Shown here piece by piece: positions 21,504 to 33,911 of a stretch of 60,000 nucleotides of DNA. Source of the DNA: Nymphaea colorata (taxonomy: Eukaryota; Streptophyta; Magnoliopsida; Nymphaeales; Nymphaeaceae); NCBI RefSeq assembly GCF_008831285.2, contig NC_045148.1, positions 14,612,802 through 14,672,801 on the forward strand, in the 5' to 3' direction. The notes under the pieces were generated by a model, which was not told the origin of the DNA, searched no databases, and was given only the letters and a program-made list of their open reading frames with translations. The first letter of the stretch is position 1. Every line of letters begins with the position of its first letter. The position numbers and the translations under genes are program-made.

Positions 21504-22234
21504 GCTTCGCAAGTGAGTACCGATCATGAAGGCTCTGCGCTTAATTTATATCGGAGACGGCTGACATCCAAAATCACACGATTGTCTGTCTGCGGACTGC
21601 GATGGGTTGAAATCAATGATCTGGACTTGGATCATCATGCCAATTTGAAATTGAATTTTCTGGTGTATATAGTTCTTGGTTGGGATGTAAACGGGTCAAA
21701 TTGGGATCATTTTCAGACATTAATGACAACTGACTGCTTGGAGCCAATCGAGCATGGACATGAATATCGGATAGAAATGAAGAAATTTAAGGTAGCTGTG
21801 TGCCAAAACAAATTAAGCTTATTAATTATCATATATTGTCTTTTTCATTTAAATATATGAGATTCCTTAAAATGAAAGTTTGACCCTCTAAAAATCTGAT
21901 CAAATCTCATAATCATAAAATCTTAACTATCGGATGTTCTTAGAATTGATGATTAACTAATTTTGAACAACATATTACGATAATATCAGCATGGTTACAA
22001 TTTGAAAAAAAATTAAAAAATTAATTTTAAAAATGTGGTCGGACATGTCCGACCTCACACATAACATTAGGCCAGTGATCTCAAACATTGAAAGCATCAA
22101 CCGTTGAGAAACATTGGAAGTATCTTTGTCATTGAAAATGCATCGAACTTATAGGCTAAAGGATGTAGGTATTTCTTAGTCAAGAACACCAACAAATGAT
22201 TAACTTCTAGACTTCAGATCATATGGCGGATATC

Positions 22235-22312
<78 letters not shown>

Positions 22313-22640
22313 TTCCAAAATTCTAACATTAAGTATTTTATCTTTATAATTTAAAATACGGCGATCAGCTCTTGGGTTGGTTTTCCATTTAAATATGATT
22401 CCACATTAAAGATGAAAGTTTCGAATCTGATATAGGACTTAAAAAGGATTTAAAAGTTTCTTTCTTAAAAATATGCAAAAAAAAAAAACTAAGTCTAATA
22501 AAGGGGGCTCCGGCTATCACCAGCTTAATTTGCAGGAAGAGAAGAAAGGGAAAGCCATGACTTCTTCGTTCAACAAAAAAATACGCAAAGATAGGATTTG
22601 GGTTACAAACTTACAATCTTCTTCCAACTAAACAAATCAT
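21465..22640. other. Aspartic protease inter-gene spacer, copy 2
   Basis: Homologous to 8772-9960 and collinear with it, with some deletions. It contains the end of the (TA)n tract (21465-21500), the 18-bp palindrome at 22037-22054 and another (TA)n tract at 22238-22310. No gene is seen. Confidence 0.75.
22238..22310. repeat. (TA)n microsatellite
   Basis: About 73 bp of uninterrupted TA repeat lies in the spacer downstream of AP3. The spacer copy at 9.7 kb lacks it. Confidence 0.95.
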
Positions 22641-23046
22641 GACATTCAACTGTGGACGACCCCCTTTCCCTGGACCGAAGTATATCAAAAGTTCCACGTT
22701 CCGATTTCGCTTTTTCGTGATGACCAAATGGGGAGAGAATTTCGAAATGTTTTCAAAACCAGATGCGCAGAGAGCTAGCGCAGTAGGGACAAGATTCAAA
22801 TGAAATGTCCCCAACAAAGATATCTAGGAACAGAGCCGCCCTTCCATATCTTCAAGACCATGATCTTGGGCTTGACGCGGTTAGATCTTTGGCTTTGGGC
22901 CAATCTATTTCAGTACAGATATAGATAGCTCCCTGCTTCCTTTTATCAGCTTCAAGTAAAGTAAAGGTGAAATCGTTTCTATTATTGTGATATACCATAA
23001 AGCAACAAGTATTATCCTTGAGAAAATGATTCAATCCATACAAAGT

Positions 23047-25478
23047 TTAGCTGCACGCTCCTTGTCCGAAGCCAATCTTTGAATTGGGGATGTCGTGCAC
23101 AACCAGAGTAGTCTTCTGCTGCCAGTTCCCTATGATGCCCGGATCTGCTGCTTTGGTGTTCCCAGCAAATGCCAAGCAGACCTGAGACAAACTTGAAGCC
23201 AGAAGGATGTTGGCAGCATTCAGGACCAAGTCCGTGCCTCCCTGAAAGTGGAACGCGATCTTGGGAATCTCAATTGCTGTGTAGCTGGACAGGTCATAGC
23301 AGGTATCAAGGAGAGTGGCCGCCGGGGCTAGCGGATACTTGCGTTGGGCCATGAAATCACGGAAGGCGGACCTCAGTGCGCTGTAAGCCGCCGGCGGCAG
23401 CCGTGTGATCACGGTTCCGGAGTCTAAGACGGTGCCTTGGCTTCCAAAGGCGGAAGGTGAAACGGGCAGGAGACGTCCACCCACACTCATTCCGGCGAGG
23501 GGGACGAAATAGAACTTAGAGTGGGGGAGCAATGGCGTGAACCGAGCGGAGCTGAAGGATGACCGGTCGGGCCCGAAGGTCAGGTGTCCCACACCGTTCG
23601 ATGTGGGCAAGCAGTAGCTGAACACACCGCCGTACTTGTTCCTTGCTTGAGACACAACGGACAGCTGAGTCCGGCCAAGACCAAGAAGACCACCAACCAT
23701 CCCAAAGATCCCCTGGTTTTTCTGACCGCACCCGAAGGTGAACCCAGGGAGTACATCGGACCCAGTCAGGGTCAATTTGTCGCGGCTAAGTTGCCCAACT
23801 GTAACGGAGTTGTCGCCATAAACGATGCCGTAGAGGCAGCCGGAAGCAGAGCACTGGTTAAGGCCGGACTCGAGCTTTGCCTCGGCGCATTCGGGTGCAG
23901 TGCATGATACCCTCTGGTAGGTGGAAGAGAAGGCGGGGTTGAACCTGGCGCCCTGCTGCGGGTAACATGAGATGCAGGGCTCGCACTGGACCCAGGTGAG
24001 GTCACTGCCTGTGTCAAAGGCTAGGTTGAAGGCCTGCTTGGGTGTCCCCAGGCCCACCGTCACTACGTAGTTCAAAGTGCTTAACGATGCGCCTGGGCGA
24101 GCAGGGAGCTGTGTTGTTGCCTCTGCCTGGAAGGGGTCCTGTACTTGTTTGTTATCAGATGGGGATGAGGACGCCCTTGAATGGATCCACTGAACACGGG
24201 ACTGATCCTGCTGGAGGACCTCCGTCAAGGTCAGCTGGCTGCCGTTCGCCGCCGATCCCCCGATGCCGGAGAAAGGGGAGCAGGGACCATGCCGGTGGAC
24301 CAGTTTTAGCGCCCCCCGTCCTTGCTGGTAAGTACTCCGGAGACCTGCGCTTAGTACTTTTAGTAGTGTTGGATTATATTGTTTATGAAATGCTTTACAG
24401 AAAACAAATATAATGCAGAGCGCTTGTCCATAATATTATATCTTGGGTTTCATGTGGGATGGTGCCTGTAAGGACTAAGATAATTAAGTCCTACTTTAAT
24501 TGTCACCAAAAAATGTGGCGTACATTTAGGAAATTTAGAAATGTGAGCGCATGTGCCAATTCTCAATAGGAAAACTTATCCATTAAATGGACCGTTGATT
24601 TTTTTAGCTTCAAGAAGCCCACTTCAATGAAAAAACTGGTTATATTCATATCCCTGTGACAATGTGTATAATGATCAAAATGCCGCTTTATATTTTAGGC
24701 AGGAGTATAGATGAATGTTAGAATATATTTTGGAATGGACAAGCTTCTAATTGTGTGAATGAGTTGGTGAAGTGATTTAGCTGAACGAGTTGTGAATCAG
24801 CAACAGTATTAGAACTTATACTTTTGGAAAAATAATAGATGTGAAAGATATTAAAAGTAAAAAATCTTAATAAACTTTCAAATCAGTTAAAATATATGCG
24901 GTTTTCTTAAATCAGCCACTGGATTGAATTGTTTTCACAAGATTGGCATATATAGGGACCTAAATATATTCAGAAATTGTAGCAGACCCACCTTAATACA
25001 AACAACAAAATCAAAATGAGGGCACACAATCGCCAGCCACTAGGAAATTACGTCGACGGAGCAAAAGAAAAACAACTAAAACGAAGCAATAATCTTCAGA
25101 AAAATCACAGAAACGCATGTTTTTTAGAGCGCACACTCATCAAATAGTTCTTTTACGTAACTCCCTACACAAAGGCCTGGATTAGCTCAAACAAAATCAA
25201 GACTGGCTAACGGATTCACTCTAGCACACTCAGAACAAAATTGCTTCAAATTAATCTGTATGTGCTTGGAAAGATGGCTCATCTGTAAGGGAGAGGGAGC
25301 GGAAAAGCTTACCTTCTCCCGCTTTGCAAAGTGACCTCGCCGACGGCAGGATGTCGGCGGCAAGGATCTGAAAGTAGTGATGGCTTGCATCCTTTGCACT
25401 GGCGAAGGAGGACGTCCCCGGACAGAGGAAGAGAGCTAGGAAGAGGTTGAGAGTGCTGAACAGTGACAGCTTCGTCAT
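23047..25478 (-). CDS. AP3: nepenthesin/ASPG-type aspartic protease
   Basis: A secreted A1-family aspartic endopeptidase of about 479 aa, similar to plant 'aspartyl protease family protein At5g10770/ASPG1'. Exon 1 (25478-25313) encodes a signal peptide (LFSTLNLFLALFLCPG) and pro-segment and ends in phase 1 at GTAAGC. Exon 2 (24320-23047) begins after a CAAG acceptor with a TACTAA-like branch point upstream and gives LKLVHRHGPCSPF. Catalytic motifs are FDTGSDLTW (Asp about 158) and LDSGTVITRL (Asp about 355), with the flap Tyr near 223. The Cys-rich insert after QCEPC is typical of nepenthesins. There are no stops or frameshifts. It is the only intact member of the array. Alternative splice junctions a few bases away are possible, but this pair keeps the frame. 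The substrate is unknown. Confidence 0.93.
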
Positions 25479-25544
25479 GCTTGAACACTACTCTTGGTCT
25501 CTTCCCGTCTGAGTGAGCTCTCAAGTCTGGAGAAACATCGCCGA

Positions 25545-25575
25545 AGGCGGATCACCCTTTTAAAGGCCTCCTCCT
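25545..25575 (-). promoter_or_regulatory. Possible AP3 core promoter
   Basis: The minus strand carries GCCTTTAAAAGGG about 80 bp upstream of the AP3 start codon, a plausible TATA box position. No other motif was identified. Confidence 0.4.
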
Positions 25576-25579
25576 CCAT

Positions 25580-26352
25580 TCATAATCGTGCTCGTAGCCA
25601 ATAACAAGTCTCCTGTAATAAACATTTAAAAAGACGCGTCCGAACGAATGGTCTAGGGAGCGTGGACGGCCTTCAGACGGCAACTTTTGAAAGCTAGTTT
25701 ACCCAATTTTCGAATCACAGATGTGACCCAACTCATCTTAATTTCTCCCTCTGCAAACGATTGAGGTACTACTAATTCCAATGTAAGAAGCTGTAGATCT
25801 TAAATGCCAGCTGCTGTTATTAATTTATTGTTTAACATTCTGGTGACCCAACTGATCAAATTTAATTTATTCGATCATTTTTTTTATCGCAGTCAGTTGT
25901 GGAATCGAATCTGATCAGCTGTAAATCCGGTGAATCAGCTGACTGATCAGCAATTTTAATTGTGAATTGGTGAAGGAAGAATGAACAAGCAATTGAACAA
26001 GCATGTATTAAAATTAGTCAAAATAAAATAAAAAATCTTAAATTTATACTAGGTAGCATCATCACCGAATTGAATTGAATTGATTTGAATTAGCAGACTT
26101 TGGTAGTAGTATTAATTTCATACGAAAATCTCGCTTCTCTCTATAGCGCGATCCCCGCACTCCAATATATACCAAACAACTTTCTTTAACGTTTCTTTTC
26201 AGATTTACCTTTCATCGTTGACTGTATATCATGTGAAGGGAAAGAAATGAAATATTAGGTGGAGAATATTCGAAGGTGCGTTGTCAAGATCTAATTATTT
26301 GCAGTTCGACTGAAAGTATGTCGATTTGGGTTATAAAAATAATTGGTGCAGT
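25580..26352. other. Upstream DNA of AP3
   Basis: AT-rich spacer without a recognisable gene. AP3's upstream sequence does not resemble that of AP1 and AP2, and the (TA)n tract is absent. Confidence 0.5.
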
Positions 26353-26620
26353 TGTTGGTGTATGGAACTTCTATATGTAAGGGCATATATGTCATTTTGT
26401 ACAAATACGGGTTTGCCCAAATCCTTATGTTTAGAGGATGGCTACCGCTGGTGAGTGTCTGTCTGTGTGTTCATCTGAGAGAGAGAATACAAGAGATCTG
26501 TACGACCGTGGATGTAGGAGATTATTGCTCTGAACCACGTAAATTGTTGTCTTCTTCCTTTTACTTTTAACCCCCTCTTGAGAGTGTGAGAGGAGAGTTT
26601 ATTGTGTATTGTTCCTAACA
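26353..26620 (+). repeat. Solo LTR (copia-type)
   Basis: TGTTGGTGTATGG...GTTCCTAACA, 268 bp, flanked by GCAGT and GCAAT (four of five bases match) as a decayed target duplication. It is homologous to 41894-42160 and 1-145. No internal retrotransposon sequence is adjacent, so it is a recombination remnant. Confidence 0.88.
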
Positions 26621-28700
26621 GCAATTTCACCCGTAAGTTGATTTTTTAGACACCAAAAAATTATTCTTATACGTCATGATTTTGGCTGTTCAAAATCTAA
26701 TCTCCACTAAACTAATCTATTGATCACACCTCTGAGGTAAATGGCAAGATTGAACAGCTAAGTTGCTTAGACAAATCGTTGATCGTTTCAAACATCTACA
26801 TATTTGATTTTTTCATTTTCCCGACATTATGCTTGTTATGGGTGTGATTCAATAAATCTACTCCAATCTTTAGAACATATTCATAAACTATTAACAAATG
26901 TTTCCGAAAGGAAAAAGCAAACACACTCCGTTTCATGCACATTGCGGGATATGTTACCAAAATACAAGTTTCATTTCTAAAGCCTACCTTGCTAATTTAA
27001 TATTTAATGATTGCAAATACATCTTAACTGGAAATTTGCACAATATTTGTGTCCCCTACCTTTATTATATTTTGACTTTACCGTTGCTTATGGCAGACAG
27101 CGCGTGATGGTCCGATGGAGACACGAAACACCCTGATTAGCAATACCAAGAACTTGAACGATTTTCAAACGCTTCACAGTCACTCTCTTAATAATTTCTT
27201 GTGAAAACTTGGCAAAATGTCGACCACATGTTCGTAGTCGCATAACTCAGAAAGAAATCAGCTGCTCAATCGCATTATCATGCGTGTAACACTAGAACCT
27301 TATAAAATCAAAGATAGGAACAAATTCGGGCAAATATATATGTGGTACTGTTCTACTTTCATGAATTTGGAATATGAATGCTTAGAACAACATCCACTAG
27401 ACTTAAGAAGCATAAAATTTTGAACTTTTTGGAAGATAACTTCACTAAGTTTGTGAAACTAAGTTAAACCTGTCCAAAAGTCCTCGCACCCAGTTTGAGT
27501 CTATCCATGTTCTTGTAGGGTCAGCTTCTAGAACTAGCCTAGCCGCGCCCACTTAAACGATCGACATGAAATTCCAAGCTTTGAACCTATCCATGTTCTT
27601 GTAGGGTTAGCTTCTAGAACTAGCCTAGCTGCGCCCACCTGCACAATCAACATGAAATTTCCAAGCGGTTTCACGCGTTGTTGATAAGACCACATTAAGT
27701 AACTAAAGTGACCACGAATTTCTCATTGAATTGGAGTCAAGCCAGTGGTGTGGGCTCAAGCGTATCCACTTTTCAAACTCCTTTAACAAACCCTTCGATT
27801 GAGTCAAGTATGTGTGTAAGTGGGAATCCGATCACCATAAAAGGCCCTCCAAGCTTGTGAGAGTCAAGACTCCTTGCTGCCGCGATTCCACTGTGATTTT
27901 GGAATATCACAAACAATAATATATTTTGGGCACAGGTCAAAGTCATTGGCGTGTGGGCACGATCATGTCATCTTGTAGAAAAAGCTTCTCTGGTGGACCA
28001 AACATGGAGAAGAATGTATAAATGGAAAAGACAAATCCGGTGCACATCACCATATCTAATTGCATTCGGCCAGTCGATAATATATATATATATATAGACT
28101 TGTTCAGATATTATTTACATACTTATTTGTAGATGTGACAGATCAATGGCCCTATTTTCATAAAAGGATGATGACAAATGAAATGCTCGACACCTTTCAA
28201 TAATTTAATTTATTCCTTCAATTGTTTCTTTAGTAAATAAATACTAAGGTTCAAACACTTTCACTATGTTAATTTAATCTGAAGTTTGTTTCCAAGCGAA
28301 AAAAATGCTGCGAAAGGCCTAATATACAAGGCGTGCGGACCAGCACGTTCCCCGTCGTGCATTCAAGCCGATGGTAGTTTTATATGGGAGTGGCAGGAAG
28401 AGTCTTAGGATTCGCAGTGCCCAGGCTCGTAAATAAAGACCCTACGAGGTCAAGCGGAAAGAACACCTTGAGAGTTCTACAGCGAGCTAGCACTTTCGTC
28501 AATTGATAAGTCAAAGATGAAAAGTTGATGCAGTTAGCGTGCTAAGCAGTGCATCTGTACCAAATTCGCTGCTTAATATATAATATTGGACAACAGTGGT
28601 TTCGGAGAGGCAAGTTAAGATCACGTCCGGTGGGGTTCCGACGTATTTGCGGTACGTCTTTTGGTTGCTTGTTTGTGTGAGGAGGATGAAGAAGATGCTG
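26621..28700. other. Gene-poor spacer with an 86-bp tandem duplication
   Basis: No gene is recognised. Positions 27501-27586 and 27587-27666 are tandem copies starting 'ctatccatgttcttgtaggg'. A short (TA)n tract is at about 28079-28096. Small frames here have no recognisable content. Confidence 0.6.
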
Positions 28701-28718
28701 CTATCCTTGAACAATCTC

Positions 28719-28815
28719 TGCCGTGCCGACGCTTCTGGGAAGAGATCAGAACAAGGGCCATGCCGATGCACCAGTTTCAGGAGAGGCTTTCCCTGCGCCG
28801 ATCTGTTGCTGGGAG
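28719..28815 (-). pseudogene. AP4: aspartic protease fragment
   Basis: About 97 bp of exon 2 survive. The minus strand after a GCAG acceptor reads LLKLVHRHGPCSDLFPEASA, the same block as at the start of AP3 exon 2. After this the frame continues into unrelated sequence and the catalytic motifs are absent. To the right, at about 29225-29275, a piece of intron 1 matches 8336-8380. Exon 1 is missing. Confidence 0.8.
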
Positions 28816-28819
28816 CTGC

Positions 28820-30540
28820 ATGTCATCGCCAACAATCAGTAATAATATTTGAACCTCAAGCATCATCAATGGTGCAATATTGCTTTAAGACCTCATGTGA
28901 GCATCATTAAGAAAGCGTTTGGTAACAGAAACGGTGTTTCCTTTGGAACTCATTGTAACATGAATGTTTCATAAAAGTCGAGGCACATTGTTCCTAGTGG
29001 TATATATTTACATCTTTTATCAAAAGAGAATTGGATTTTACAGAAACATGCACAACTTTTCATCATATATGTATACAAGGAAAAGCACATTTAATTTTCA
29101 GGTTTTCTAATTTATTTTACTAACAAGTAACAACTTGTAATGACAAGGTGGTTTATATATATGTTAACATTTGTCATATGAAGAAAATTATAATTAGATT
29201 TTACAAAAATATATGCACAACTTTTGATGGTATAAATGCGGGGGAAAACATCTAAGTTTCAGTTTCCTTAATGTATCCTTAATGAATTTTGAAAATATGG
29301 TCGGACATTTTCTTGCTCAATTCCATTGCGTCCGACCTCACCCATAGCACATACTTGAAAGTCGGTTGTCAAGATCTAAATATTTGCATTTTCTGACTGA
29401 AAGACCGTTAATTTGAGTCTTGTAAGAACTGATGCTGTTTCATCCATTGATTTTTCAGCCACCAAAGAAAGCTTCATGCATGTCATGATTTTGGTGGTTG
29501 AAAATTTAGTCACCACTAAATTAACTTCACATTTCGCTGTTGCATTTGTACACATTTTACCAATAATTTCCAATAGGTGTTAGATTCACTAGGAATGATT
29601 AGGAAATAGGTGTTTGATAGGTGTCTACATTTGCTAAGTAGGTGATAGATTCATACCTATGCCAGTGATCTTAAACATTGGAATTATCATTGTCACTAAA
29701 AATACATCAAACTTATAAACTTATAGGCTAAAGAATTTTTAGGCAACAAGACCAATAAATGCTCAACTTCCAGACTTCAGATCATATACTGGATATCTAC
29801 AGAATTAGCATTGCATAGAGGGTCCAGAGCGACTTTGTTATATATACATATATATATAGACACACACACACACATACACACGGAAGCACAAAATACGATT
29901 GTAAGTTTTTTTTCCAAAATACTAACATTATGTATTTTGTCTTTATAATTTAATCCGAAGAAGTCAGTCCTAAGACCTTCAATTAATTAGAAGAAGGTTA
30001 TGAGCTCAACAATATTCGATGTGATCTATTTACGTAAGAAACTAGCAATTGGCAGGCGCTCTGCCTATCACTAGCTTAATTTGCAGGGAGAGAAGAAATG
30101 AAAAGCCACACAAGGATAGCAGCTGGGTTTCCATCCTCTAGGAGCTAAACACATCATAACATTCAACTGTGGACGACCCCATTTCTGTGGACCAAAGATT
30201 TTAAAAGCTGCAAATTTCGAAATGTTTTCAAGACCAGATGCTCAGAGGGGTAGGGTTAGCAGGGATAAGACTCAAATTAAATGCCACCAACAAAGATATC
30301 TAGGAACACGTTTGCCTTTTCCATATCTGCAAGACCATGATCTTGGTATTGACACGGTTAGATCTCTGGATTTGGGCAAATCTATTTCGGTTCATATATA
30401 GCTTCCTGCCTGTTCATTAGTTTCAAGTAAAGGTGAAGACGTTTATATTATTATGATGTCATGTGCCATAAAGCAACAAGTATTATCTCTGAGAAAATGA
30501 TCGCTGTTAAAGCTTGCTGGGAGATAGGCCCCCTTCCATT
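28820..30540. other. Aspartic protease spacer, copy 3
   Basis: From about 29280 this matches the inter-gene spacer at 9300-9700 and 22020-22200 ('gtcaagatctaaatatttgca', 'cagccaccaaagaaagc'), and from about 30050 it matches the AP 3' flank ('cattcaactgtggacgacccc'). It contains mixed TA/CA repeats at about 29838-29882. No gene is seen. Confidence 0.7.
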
Positions 30541-30541
30541 A

Positions 30542-30673
30542 TTAAACAAAGAGCAAGTGATTCAATCCAAGCAAAGTATAGCTGCCCCATCCTTGTTCGA
30601 AGCCAATCTTTGAATTGTGGATGTCGTGCACAACCAGAGTAGTCTGTTGCTGCCAGTTCGCTATGATGCCCCC
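30542..30673 (-). pseudogene. AP5 3' end (separated by element 3)
   Basis: The minus strand encodes GGIIANWQQQTTLVVHDIHN and SKIGFEQG, the aspartic protease C-terminus. The normal stop codon (TAA in AP3) reads TAT here, so the frame runs on for about 10 codons. The upstream part of the gene lies at 37596-37980 on the other side of element 3; the six bases GCCCCC are duplicated at the two edges. Confidence 0.9.
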
Positions 30674-30720
30674 TGTAGTTATAGAGGGAAAGGGATCGGG
30701 CTCAAGGCCACTACCCAACA
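30674..30720 (-). repeat. Truncated 3' LTR of element 3
   Basis: 47 bp, identical to the last 47 bp (plus-strand view) of 37259-37595 except for one base. On the sense strand it ends in CA, at the position where the full LTR reads ATAACTGCA. Confidence 0.9.
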
Positions 30721-30737
30721 TCTCCCACTTGGCCATG

Positions 30738-30905
30738 AGACCGACAGTTTGCTTCCACTTTATGTGGGTTTCATGAGACCGACAGTTTGCTTCCACTTTA
30801 TGTGGGTTTTCTGTTTCTAAGTTACGAGGTTTTCCATCATTGGTTGCTTCCACTATATGTGGGTTTTCTGTTTCTAAGTTACGAGGTTTTCTATCATTGG
30901 TTTGT
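30738..30905. repeat. Short tandem duplications in element 3 3' UTR
   Basis: 'catgagaccgacagtttgc' and about 20 following bases occur twice (about 30735 and 30774). 'ttctgtttctaagttacgag' with its flanks occurs twice (about 30809 and 30865). Element 1 has only one copy of each at 1275-1360. Confidence 0.85.
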
Positions 30906-30918
30906 CCATCGTAACTTT

Positions 30919-32322
30919 TCAAATATATCTCAACCCCATATGGGCTACATGTTTGGTAAACAAGTCTTCTGATATTCCCTTGGTAAGGAGATCTGCTACC
31001 ATGTTATTGGTAGGCATGTATTCAACTGAGATTTCATTTTTCTCAATCATTTCATAAACATAATGGTATTTCACCATTATATGTTTACTCTTCGAGCTCA
31101 CAGCTCCATTTTTCATAAGTGATATTGCTGTCAGATTATCACAATATAGTTGAACTGGTTCATGATCAAGATCTAATTTCAAGTCTTTCAAGAACCGATT
31201 TATCCAGACAGCAAATGTGGTAGCAACATTACATGCTACATATTCTGCTTCTTGTGTGTGTTGAGCAACACATCCCTGTTTCTTACAGGACCAGGCTATC
31301 GCTCTACCTTCAAAGAGGAATACATAACCAGATGTAGACTTACTATTATCTTTGCATCCTGCAAAATCCGCATCTGAATAGCCAACTAAGGTCAGCTCAT
31401 CAGCTTGGTAGGACAATTTTAGTCCCTTTGTTCCTTTAATATACCGAAAAATCCTTTTGACTGCTTGCCAATGTGGCCATCCAGGATTACTTTGATAACG
31501 ACTTACTAGACCGATAGGAAAACTTATGTCAGGTCTGGTACACAACATTAGATACATTAGACTACCAACAGCCTGTGCATAAGGAACATGTAATTTTTGT
31601 TGTTCTTCTCCAGGACAATCGTTCCTGCTTAGATTTGCTCCTTTAGCTATAGGGGTTCCGATTGGTTTGCAATATTGCATTCGAAATTTCTTTAAGATAT
31701 AACCAATATATCGTTCTTGGCTCAAACTTAGAATTCTTGAGTCTCTATCTCGAGTGATCTTTATTCCTAATATGTATGAAGCTTCACCCAAGTCCTTCAT
31801 TTCAAAGTTTTTGTTCAGCCAAGTCTTCGTTTTGACAATCATGTCGTTATCATTTCCAGTTAGTAATATGTCATCAACATATAATGATAGAATACAGAAA
31901 AGGCTCCCACTTTTCCAAACATACACACAGTGATCCAGTTGGTTTGCAACGAACCCAAGTTTTGTAATTGCTTTGTGAAAAGCAAAATACCATTGTCTAC
32001 TAGACTGTTTCAGTCCATACAACGATTTATTCAACTTGTACACTTTGTCTTCTTTTTCCTTGATGACATATCCTGATGGTTGAGTCATATATATAGTTTC
32101 TTTCAACTCACCATTCAGAAAAGCAGTCTTTACATCCATCTGACAAATATCTAAGTCATAGAATGCCGCAATAGCCAAAATTATTCTGATTGAAGCAAAC
32201 TTTGCAACCGGCGAATAGGTCTCTGAATAATCAATTCCTTCCTTTTGGGAAAAACCTTTCGCTACCTGTCTGGCTTTGAATTTTTCGACTGATCCGTCAG
32301 CTTTATACTTCTTCCTTAGCAC
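30919..32322 (-). pseudogene. Element 3 RT and RNase H
   Basis: A 467-codon frame without stops encodes copia RT (KARQVAKGFSQ, QMDVKTAFLNG, SLYGLKQSSRQW, catalytic YVDDILLTGND) and RNase H (GYSDADFAGC, EAEYVAC, LYCDNLTAISL). It is cut from its upstream part by a TGA at about 32323, where GCKW would read Trp. It corresponds to 1429-3110 in element 1, which is broken at other places. Confidence 0.93.
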
Positions 32323-32370
32323 TCATTTACATCCAATGGGTTTTCTGTCATTAAGAAGATCTACTAATTC

Positions 32371-32988
32371 TCAGACTTTATTCTTTTGTATGGATTCAAT
32401 TTCCTCATCCATAGCGTTCACCCAATCTGATGATTCATGCGGATTTATCGCATCGTCATATGTCAGATTGTCGGACATTTCGTCAATATCTGCTAAACAG
32501 CATAGCTTCTCTGCAAGATATACATAATAATCACTCAAATATGAAGGTGGAGCCCTGGGTCTTTTAAGACCTAACAAAGTCTGATTTGATAAGTTATTTG
32601 TATCAGTTGGTTCATTGCCTAACTGTTCCCCAGTCGGTTCATTACCAGACTGTACACCAGACATTTCATGCTTAGTTGGTTCATTACCAAATTGATCTCC
32701 AGTCGGTTCATTACCAAACTGTATTCCAGAAATTTCATGCTCAGTTGGTTTATTACCAAACTGATCTCCAGTCGGTTCATTGCCAGACTGATCTCCAGTC
32801 GGTTCATTGCCAGACTGATCCACAGTTGGTTCATTACCAAACTGTACTCCAATCAATTCTCGCTCAATTGGTTCATTGCCAAACTGATCCACAGTTGGTT
32901 CATTACTAAACTGTACTCCAGTCAGTTCTTTGCCAGACTGATCATCTGAATAAATCAGATCCTCCAATAGATCGTTATGATCTTTCAC
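32371..32988 (-). pseudogene. Element 3 INT-RT linker with GNEPT repeats
   Basis: The frame contains about eleven copies of an eight-residue motif of the form xQxGNEPT. They are sometimes separated by six-residue spacers of the type EHEISG or KHEMSG. The segment then runs into PRAPPSYLSDYYVYLAEKL, the start of the RT part. Element 1 has about five copies. The linker joins integrase and RT in the polyprotein and has no enzymatic function. A stop at 32371 lies just before the RT frame. Confidence 0.88.
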
Positions 32989-33216
32989 TGGATTACTATC
33001 ATTGTTATTTAGTTATTCAAGGAACTCCACATCTCTACTTTCTATGAGACCCATAGTAGAGTGATATAATCTGTAGCCTTTGGATTCTTTTGGATATCCA
33101 ATAAACACACATCTTACTGATCTATTATCCAGTTTATCCATTTTTTGTTCTAAAACTTTTACATGTACTACAGATCATCATCTCTTGAGATGTCTTAAGT
33201 CTGGTTTCACACCAGT

Positions 33217-33819
33217 CTATCTCTCATAAGGAATGGTTGGGACTGCCTTGCAGGGCACTCGATTTATAGTATACATGGCTGTTAACACAGCCTCTCCCAA
33301 AAAAACTTTGGGTAACTGTGCACCTGCCAACATGAATCTCACCATGTTCAAGAGGGTTATGTTACACCTCTCAGCGACACCATTTTGCTGCGGTGTCCTA
33401 GGCATTATTCTTTGCCTATTAATCCCAAGGTCTTTGCAGTGTTTGAGGAATTTATTTGATGTATATTCACCTCCTCGATCAGACCTTATAACCTTGATGT
33501 TTTTCCCAAGTTGTCTCTCAACTTCAGATTTATATTCCTTGAATTTTTCAAGTGCTTCTGACTTATATCTAATAAGATAAATATATCCAAATCTTGAAAA
33601 GTCATCAATAAAAGTTATAAAATATAACTTTCCACTATGTGTTTGGACTCTAAAAGGTCCACAAATGTCGGTGTGGATTATTTTCAATAGATCAGTGGCC
33701 CGAATTACTTCAGATGGAAAAGGTTTTCTTGTCATCTTTCCATATAAACACACCTCACATTTTGTGAAATCATTTGCTTTAATGTCAGGTATAATACCTT
33801 GTTGTGCTAGAATCTTCAT
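33217..33819 (-). pseudogene. Element 3 integrase
   Basis: A 200-codon frame encodes the zinc end (FTKCEVCLYGKMTRKPFPSE) and the catalytic core with HTDICGPF, RSDRGGEY and QQNGVAERCN. A stop downstream at about 33217 and further stops up to 33010 separate it from the linker. Confidence 0.9.
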
Positions 33820-33911
33820 CTTGTTGATGCTTACATGGCCTAATCTTTCATGTCATAGATTTGTACTCACATTCATCGCACAATCAATATAAGCAGAACT
33901 AGAAGATTTAT

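Noticed and set aside
32600-32945. Regularly spaced direct repeats that could be mistaken for a CRISPR array
   Set aside because: The units encode an in-frame peptide repeat in a copia polyprotein, the spacers are not unique sequences, and the DNA is eukaryotic.
32668-32949. Open frames on the plus strand across the GNEPT repeat region
   Set aside because: They are open only because the repeat unit length is a multiple of three. They are antisense to the element 3 polyprotein and show no family match.
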